Below the pieces are notes generated by a model. It saw nothing but the letters and a program-made list of their open reading frames with translations. It had not been told where the DNA came from and made no database searches. This document shows, piece by piece, positions 5,243 through 9,342 of a stretch of 9,342 nucleotides of DNA; the first letter of the stretch is position 1, and the number at the start of each line of letters is the position of its first letter. Source of the DNA: Actinomycetes bacterium (GTDB lineage Bacteria; Actinomycetota; Acidimicrobiia; Acidimicrobiales; Palsa-688); assembly GCA_021798075.1 (NCBI GenBank), contig JAJZYO010000056.1, forward strand, positions 1-9,342, given 5' to 3'. The position numbers and the translations under genes were made by a program.

Positions 5243-6289
5243 ATGAAAATTGGAAGAAAGAAGTTGCCGCTAGGGAACAAGGGCTGGCGCTACCGGACAG
5301 CTGCGGCCGGGGCAGCGGCCATGCTCGCCGCGACCGCGCTGACGACCGGGGCAACTGGCGCCGGCACGGCAGCGTCCAGCGCGACCACCCGGCATGCCGC
5401 CAAGAAGTACAACATCGTCCTCATCCCCGGGCTCACTACTGACCCCTTCTACATCACGATGGGCGTGGGAGCGAAAGCCGAAGCAGCCAAGCTGGGAGTA
5501 AACCTCATATGGAAGGGGGCCACGACTTGGAGCGTCACCCTCCAGACGCCGATCGTCAACGCGACGCTGGCGAGCCATCCCGACGCCCTGCTCATCGCGC
5601 CGACAGATGCCAAGGCCTTGTTCAACCCCATCGACGCCTTCGTGAAGTCGAGCATCCCCGTAATCACCGTCGACACCACCTTGGCGAACCAGTCGATATT
5701 GACCGGTGCCATCAGCTCGGACAACATCCAGGGCGGCGAAGCTGCAGCCAAAGCGATCGCGGCGGCAGCCCACTACAGGGGCGCGGTGGCGGTCATAAAC
5801 GTCGTGAAGGGCGTTACGACCACGGACCTGCGCCAACAGGGCTTCCTCCAACAAATGAAGAAGTACCCGCACATGACCGTGGTCGCCACTGAGTACGACA
5901 ACGACAACCAGACGACCGCTGAGTCTCAGGCGCGGGCGCTCATCCTCGCCCACAAGAACCTCGTCGGCATCTTCGGCACCAACCTGTACTCGGCCGCCGG
6001 CGCGGGTAAGGGCGTGCAAGCGGCCGGCATGAAGGGCAGGGTCTTCGTAGCCGGCTACGACGCGGAGCCGTCCGAGGTCAAGCTCCTGAAGCAGGGGGTC
6101 ATCAGCATCCTCGTCGTGCAGAACCCGGCCATGGAGGGCAAGCTCGGTGTCCAGTACGCCTACGACGCCCTGACCGGGCACAAGAACCTCATACCCAAAA
6201 AAGAGGTCCTGCTTCCAAACATCATCGCGACAACCCAGAACGCCAACAACCCGAAGATCTCCAAGTACTTCTACAAGACCAAGCTCTAG
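5243..6289 (+). CDS. CUT2 sugar ABC importer substrate-binding protein
   Basis: 348 aa, periplasmic-binding-protein-like I family (Peripla_BP_4, RbsB-like). A basic N-terminus (MKIGRKK) and a hydrophobic Ala-rich segment (about 19-45) form an export signal. Mature-domain landmarks are LIPGLTTDPFY (60-70), ALLIAPTDAKA (115-125), the hinge-side ITVDTT (141-146), SSDNIQGGEAA (158-168), FVAGYDAEP (268-276) and VVQNPAMEGKLG (291-302); D143, N161, D273 and Q293 fall where this family holds the sugar. The protein contains no cysteine, so there is no lipobox and it cannot be a classical lipoprotein. It would be secreted, tethered by an uncleaved signal, or periplasmic in a diderm cell. It is the last gene of the importer operon, with a very strong start and an AT-rich first ten codons. 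Family very sure; ligand (pentose, hexose or polyol) unknown. Confidence 0.92.
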   Translation: MKIGRKKLPLGNKGWRYRTAAAGAAAMLAATALTTGATGAGTAASSATTRHAAKKYNIVLIPGLTTDPFYITMGVGAKAEAAKLGVNLIWKGATTWSVTLQTPIVNATLASHPDALLIAPTDAKALFNPIDAFVKSSIPVITVDTTLANQSILTGAISSDNIQGGEAAAKAIAAAAHYRGAVAVINVVKGVTTTDLRQQGFLQQMKKYPHMTVVATEYDNDNQTTAESQARALILAHKNLVGIFGTNLYSAAGAGKGVQAAGMKGRVFVAGYDAEPSEVKLLKQGVISILVVQNPAMEGKLGVQYAYDALTGHKNLIPKKEVLLPNIIATTQNANNPKISKYFYKTKL

Positions 6290-6312
6290 AGCGAGCTGTA
6301 GCGCACTGGTGC

Positions 6313-6346
6313 CCGCCCTCGCGTCTGACTCGAAACGCGGGGGCGG
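6313..6346. terminator. Intergenic hairpin, probable bidirectional terminator
   Basis: CCGCCCTCGCGT (6313-6324) pairs with ACGCGGGGGCGG (6335-6346): 12 bp with one G-T pair (T6319-G6340 in the + transcript) and a 10-base loop. It lies between the two convergent stop codons (6289 on + and 6360 on -). Neither strand has a T-tract after the stem, so it would be the U-less type often seen in high-GC actinobacteria. The stem is clear; termination is inferred from position. Confidence 0.65.
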
Positions 6347-6359
6347 CGCCTGCGCCTTC

Positions 6360-8513
6360 TCAGCGAGCCGACAGCACCACCACGTCGAGCTTCCTCGGGC
6401 CGTGGACGCCCTCGACCCGGTTGAGCTCGATGTCGCTCGTCGCCGACGGCCCCGAGATCCACGTCTGTACCGGCGAGGAAACCAGCCGGGCGATGGCGTC
6501 GGGCACGCCTGCGACGACCTGCTCTTCCCGCACGACGATCACGAGGTGGTCGGGGACGAGCGAGATGGCGCGCCGCCCCTGGGACTCGCCACCGTCCAGC
6601 ACCACCGTGCCCGTTTCGGCGACGGCGACCGCGCACCCGGTCAGGCAGGCGTCGTAGCGGTCGAGCTCTGCCGGCGATAACTGGCCGCTGTCGGTCTCGA
6701 CACCAACACCGGGCGCCGCCGGGCGCCACGCGTCGGGGAGACCCGCCGGCACCACCACGCTTTTGCTCCCCTGCCGGTAAAGAGCTGCCTCGACGCTAGC
6801 CCGCACATCGCTCTTTGCGGCCAGCGTCGCCGTCGCCTTGTACTCGGAAAGGCGCTCCATGAACAGCTCTACGGGCGGGGCCGCCCCGGGCTCCGACTGG
6901 CCCCGGTACCCTCGGTGCACTTCAACGCGGCCGAAGGGTGCCGACCGGAGAGAAGCTCTTACGGCGCCGAGCACCCCTTCACGCCCCCCACGCGGAGCAG
7001 AGGGGACGTGCCACCCTCTTGCCGGGGCCACCTGGACGGTCCTCTGCTTGGCCTCGTCGGGCACCGAGTGGCCCCGCTCCGACTTCCACCAGTCCCTGAA
7101 GCTCTCGCGTGGAGGGAGGGGGGCATCGCGCGACACCGTCCAGCGGCGCAGCGGCCCCGGCAACGGGCCTATCGCCCCCTTGGTGGCAAACGGCCGAGAG
7201 AGCCAGCCCGCGAGGCGTTCGGCGGCAGCGAGGCGCTTCTCGGAGGAAAGTACGGCGCCGGCGGCAGCCATTGCTGCGCTTTCCAAGCTGGGGCCTTTCT
7301 GCTTTGCCCGCTCCACCGAGCGGGCGCGCAGGTGCACGAGGAGCCGAGGGATGTCGATCTTCACCGGGCAGACCTCGTAGCACGCCCCGCACAAGGTCGA
7401 GGCGAACGGCAAGGAGGCGTTCACGGCGTCTGTCGCGACGCCGTCGAGCTGGGGGGTGAGCACGGCGCCGATGGGCCCCGGGTACACCGACCCGTAGGCG
7501 TGGCCCCCCACCCTTTCGTAGACCGGGCACACGTTGAGGCAAGCCGCGCAGCGTATGCAGCGCAGGGCCTGACGGCCAGTGCCGTCAGAAAGAGCCGAAC
7601 TGCGCCCGTTGTCGAGCAGCACGAGGTGCACCTCGTCGGGCCCGTCGCCGGCCGATACACCGCTCCAGACGGAGGTGTAGGGGTTCATCCTCTCTCCCGT
7701 CGCCGAACGGGCCAGCAGTTGCAAGAAGACCTCGAGATCTCCGAAGCTCGGTACCACCTTGTCGATACCGACCACCGAGACGAGCACCCGCGGCAGCGTG
7801 AGGCACATCCGGCCGTTGCCCTCAGACTCGACGACCACGAGCGAACCGGTCTCCGCCACGGCGAAATTGGCCCCTGAAATGGCCACCTCGGCCCGCAAGA
7901 ACCTCTCGCGCAGGTAGGCGCGCGCCGCCCCCGCCAGGTCAGCCGGCTCGTCCGAGAGGCCCGCCGGTGCCGCAAGGCCATGTTGGCCCATTTTGCCAAT
8001 GAACACCTCGCGTACCTCGGAACGGTTGCGGTGGATGGCCGGCACCACGATGTGGCTCGGCAGGTCTTCGCCGAGCTGGACTATGAGCTCGGCCAGGTCG
8101 GTTTCGGCCACGTCCACACCGGCGCCAGCCAGTGCCTCGTTGAGGCGGCACTCGGCCGTCGTCATCGATTTCACCTTCACCACCTCGCGGGCCCCGGAGG
8201 CCTTCACTATCTTGGTCACCACCAGGTTGGCCTCCGCCGCGTCCGCGGCGAAGTGGACCTGGCCCCCTCGCGCCGTGACCGAAGCCTCCAGCTGCTCGAG
8301 CAGTTGGTCGAGGCGGGATAGGGCGTCGTCTTTGATGCCCGCAGCCGCCACCCGCAGCTCCTCGAAGTCCGGGAGCTCGGCCACCAGGCGGTCACGCTTC
8401 TGTCTGATGGTCGCCGTCGCCTGGCGGAGGTTGGCCCGCAGCTGCGTGTCTTGCAGCGCGCGCCGAGCGGCCACACCGAAAGGCGGCGAGGCCTCGAAAC
8501 TGCCCGTGCTCAA
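6360..8513 (-). CDS. LutB-LutC fusion, iron-sulfur L-lactate oxidation protein
   Basis: 717 aa. Residues 1 to about 480 are LutB (LldF): a LUD domain with AETGSLVVVESEGNGR (220-235), then two ferredoxin-like clusters, C319-xx-C322-xx-C325-xxx-C329-P and C375-xx-C378-xxx-C382-P, and a C-terminal region ending FRDWWKSERGHS. After a linker (about 483-510) comes a second LUD domain, LutC-like, from about 511 to 717 with AETGTVVLDGGESQGRR (632-648) and a DHLVIVVREEQVV segment. LutA, LutB and LutC together oxidise L-lactate to pyruvate in the cytoplasm; lutB and lutC are separate genes in Bacillus subtilis. No stop or frame break lies in the linker, so the fusion is real in this sequence. The TTG start overlaps the lutA stop (TTGA) and has GGAGGT 5 bases before it. 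Lactate role by family; the fused form is the notable point. Confidence 0.93.
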   Translation of the reverse strand: MSTGSFEASPPFGVAARRALQDTQLRANLRQATATIRQKRDRLVAELPDFEELRVAAAGIKDDALSRLDQLLEQLEASVTARGGQVHFAADAAEANLVVTKIVKASGAREVVKVKSMTTAECRLNEALAGAGVDVAETDLAELIVQLGEDLPSHIVVPAIHRNRSEVREVFIGKMGQHGLAAPAGLSDEPADLAGAARAYLRERFLRAEVAISGANFAVAETGSLVVVESEGNGRMCLTLPRVLVSVVGIDKVVPSFGDLEVFLQLLARSATGERMNPYTSVWSGVSAGDGPDEVHLVLLDNGRSSALSDGTGRQALRCIRCAACLNVCPVYERVGGHAYGSVYPGPIGAVLTPQLDGVATDAVNASLPFASTLCGACYEVCPVKIDIPRLLVHLRARSVERAKQKGPSLESAAMAAAGAVLSSEKRLAAAERLAGWLSRPFATKGAIGPLPGPLRRWTVSRDAPLPPRESFRDWWKSERGHSVPDEAKQRTVQVAPARGWHVPSAPRGGREGVLGAVRASLRSAPFGRVEVHRGYRGQSEPGAAPPVELFMERLSEYKATATLAAKSDVRASVEAALYRQGSKSVVVPAGLPDAWRPAAPGVGVETDSGQLSPAELDRYDACLTGCAVAVAETGTVVLDGGESQGRRAISLVPDHLVIVVREEQVVAGVPDAIARLVSSPVQTWISGPSATSDIELNRVEGVHGPRKLDVVVLSAR

Positions 8514-9256
8514 AGCCGACCTCCATCAGAAGATGCCAGGATCTCTGCCAGATGCAGCGCCCGTACGCCCATTCTCAACCGTGAGGCGCCCCCACCTATA
8601 TGAGCGAGGCAGGAATTGTCCAGCGCGCACAGCACCTCTGCCCCGCTGGCTCGCACTGCGGCCAGCTTGTCGGCGAGCATGGCAGAAGAGACATCAGAGT
8701 TCTTGAGCGCGAAAGTACCGCCGAAACCGCAGCAAACCGAAGCCCCGGGCAGGTCCACAAGGGAAAGGCCTTGGACGGCCCGGAGCAGCGCGAGCGGTTG
8801 GTTGTAGGCGTGCAGCACGCGGAGCGAATGGCAAGTCGGGTGGTAGGCGACGCGGTGAGGGAAGGAGGCCCCCACGTCGGTCACGCCGAGCACGTCCACC
8901 AAGAACTGCGACAGCTCGTAGATCCGGGGGGAAAGTGCCCGCGCGTCGTCGGCGAGGGAGGGCTCGCCGGCGTCCTCCGCGGCCTTTGCGTAGGCGTCCG
9001 CCACCGTGCCGGCGCACGAGGCGGAGGGGCAGACTACGGCCTCGTAGGGAGAGAAGATATCGACAAAGCGCCGTGCCAAGCGGAGCGCCTCGCGCCGGTA
9101 GCCCGAGTTCAAATGCATCTGGCCGCAGCAGGTCTGCGCCTCGGGAAAGGTCACCTCGTGGCCGAGGCGCTCGAGCACCGACACGGTGGCGCGGCCGGTC
9201 GCCGGGTAAAGAGCGTCGTTGACGCACGTGACAAACAGGGCTACCCGTCTTTTCAC
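8510..9256 (-). CDS. lutA: LutA, lactate utilisation cysteine-rich (CCG-domain) protein
   Basis: 248 aa, normal length for LutA/LldE. Two CCG domains are visible. The first has C11 (FVTCVND), C43-C44-G45 (QTCCGQ) and C81 (CPSASC). The second has C142 (HPTCHS), C175-C176-G177 (VCCGFGG) and C216 (NSCLAH). Such domains bind an iron-sulfur cofactor in heterodisulfide-reductase-like and glycolate-oxidase-like complexes; LutA works with LutB and LutC in L-lactate oxidation. The GTG start at 9256 begins right at the conserved strand (RRVALFVTCVNDALYPATG), so nothing is missing. The SD is 11 bases upstream, rather far. The gene overlaps the lutB-lutC fusion by 4 bases. Related GlpC/GlcF subunits share CCG domains, but the neighbour fixes this as Lut. 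Confidence 0.93.
   Translation of the reverse strand: MKRRVALFVTCVNDALYPATGRATVSVLERLGHEVTFPEAQTCCGQMHLNSGYRREALRLARRFVDIFSPYEAVVCPSASCAGTVADAYAKAAEDAGEPSLADDARALSPRIYELSQFLVDVLGVTDVGASFPHRVAYHPTCHSLRVLHAYNQPLALLRAVQGLSLVDLPGASVCCGFGGTFALKNSDVSSAMLADKLAAVRASGAEVLCALDNSCLAHIGGGASRLRMGVRALHLAEILASSDGGRL
8519..8524 (-). promoter_or_regulatory. Ribosome binding site deciding the TTG start of lutBC
   Basis: On the minus strand GGAGGT lies 5 bases before the TTG whose first base is 8513. The encoded start (MSTGSFEASPPF) leads directly into the usual LutB beginning, so no other start is needed. Confidence 0.75.
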
Positions 9257-9342
9257 TACGGCCAGAGACCTCCAACCCCGACTCTAGCCCGAGCGTGGGA
9301 GGCCTCACGGTTACAGGCACAGCCTGGGCAGTGTTCTCCGTC
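9257..9342 (-). promoter_or_regulatory. Upstream region of lutA with distant RBS
   Basis: 86 bases to the window edge. GGAGGT (9268-9273 on the minus strand) is the likely SD. A TAGAGT element (9282-9287, minus strand) fits a -10 box loosely, without a convincing -35. An 8-base palindrome GAGGCCTC (9298-9305) is present. A lactate-responsive promoter is expected here because this is the first gene of the operon, but no known operator can be identified. Confidence 0.4.

Noticed and set aside
5270..6181. Antisense open frame (303 codons, minus strand) inside the binding-protein gene
   Set aside because: The plus-strand protein matches RbsB-like proteins from end to end; the antisense product has no motif.
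6283..6292. Palindrome GCTCTAGAGC across the binding-protein stop codon
   Set aside because: Short, overlaps the coding end, and the stronger 12-bp hairpin just downstream is the better terminator candidate.
6915..7877. Plus-strand open frame (320 codons) opposite the lutB-lutC fusion
   Set aside because: The minus strand encodes both iron-sulfur cluster motifs in this region; the opposite frame is Arg/Pro/His-rich shadow text.
1..9342. tRNA, rRNA, CRISPR, insertion sequence, integrase or attachment site
   Set aside because: Reading both strands I found no repeat array, no transposase or integrase motif, no terminal inverted repeats and no tRNA-like cloverleaf; genes fill nearly the whole window.

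Overview
The window is a high-GC, densely packed bacterial segment. GTG and TTG starts are common, Shine-Dalgarno (SD) sites are strong (AAGGAGG/GGAGGT), genes overlap by 1-4 bases, and GC-rich hairpins lack a U-tract. This style fits a free-living Actinomycetota. Acidimicrobiia or a relative is possible, but that is inference from gene content and base composition, with no marker gene in view.

Left part (2-3108, + strand): a tightly coupled sugar/polyol catabolic operon. It begins with the 3' end of a TIM-barrel sugar-phosphate isomerase/epimerase. Next come a HUMPS-family enzyme (orotidine-phosphate-decarboxylase superfamily) whose active-site positions look like 3-hexulose-6-phosphate synthase (HPS), a medium-chain zinc dehydrogenase, a possible 36-codon small ORF, and a classical SDR dehydrogenase. 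Successive genes overlap or nearly touch, so they are probably translated from one mRNA.

Middle part (3241-6289, + strand): a complete ribose-type (CUT2) ABC importer with a single-domain ATPase, a permease and a periplasmic-binding-type protein. A 132-base gap, the longest stretch without a confident gene in the window, separates it from the SDR. It probably imports the sugar or polyol that the left-hand enzymes oxidise and cleave. The substrate cannot be read from sequence; no kinase, regulator or 6-phospho-3-hexuloisomerase is inside the window.

Right part (9256-6360, - strand): a two-gene lactate-utilisation operon, lutA followed by a lutB-lutC fusion, convergent with the importer operon. 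A 12-bp hairpin lies between the two stop codons. The Lut proteins form the iron-sulfur L-lactate oxidation complex that turns L-lactate into pyruvate.

The points most worth a second look are: the combination of an HPS-like enzyme with two dehydrogenases and a CUT2 importer; a dehydrogenase whose four structural-zinc cysteines are all replaced; the LutB-LutC fusion; an orphan strong SD at the end of the SDR gene; the coupled 36-codon ORF; and a binding protein with no cysteine and therefore no lipobox. I found no RNA gene, CRISPR array, insertion sequence or phage element.
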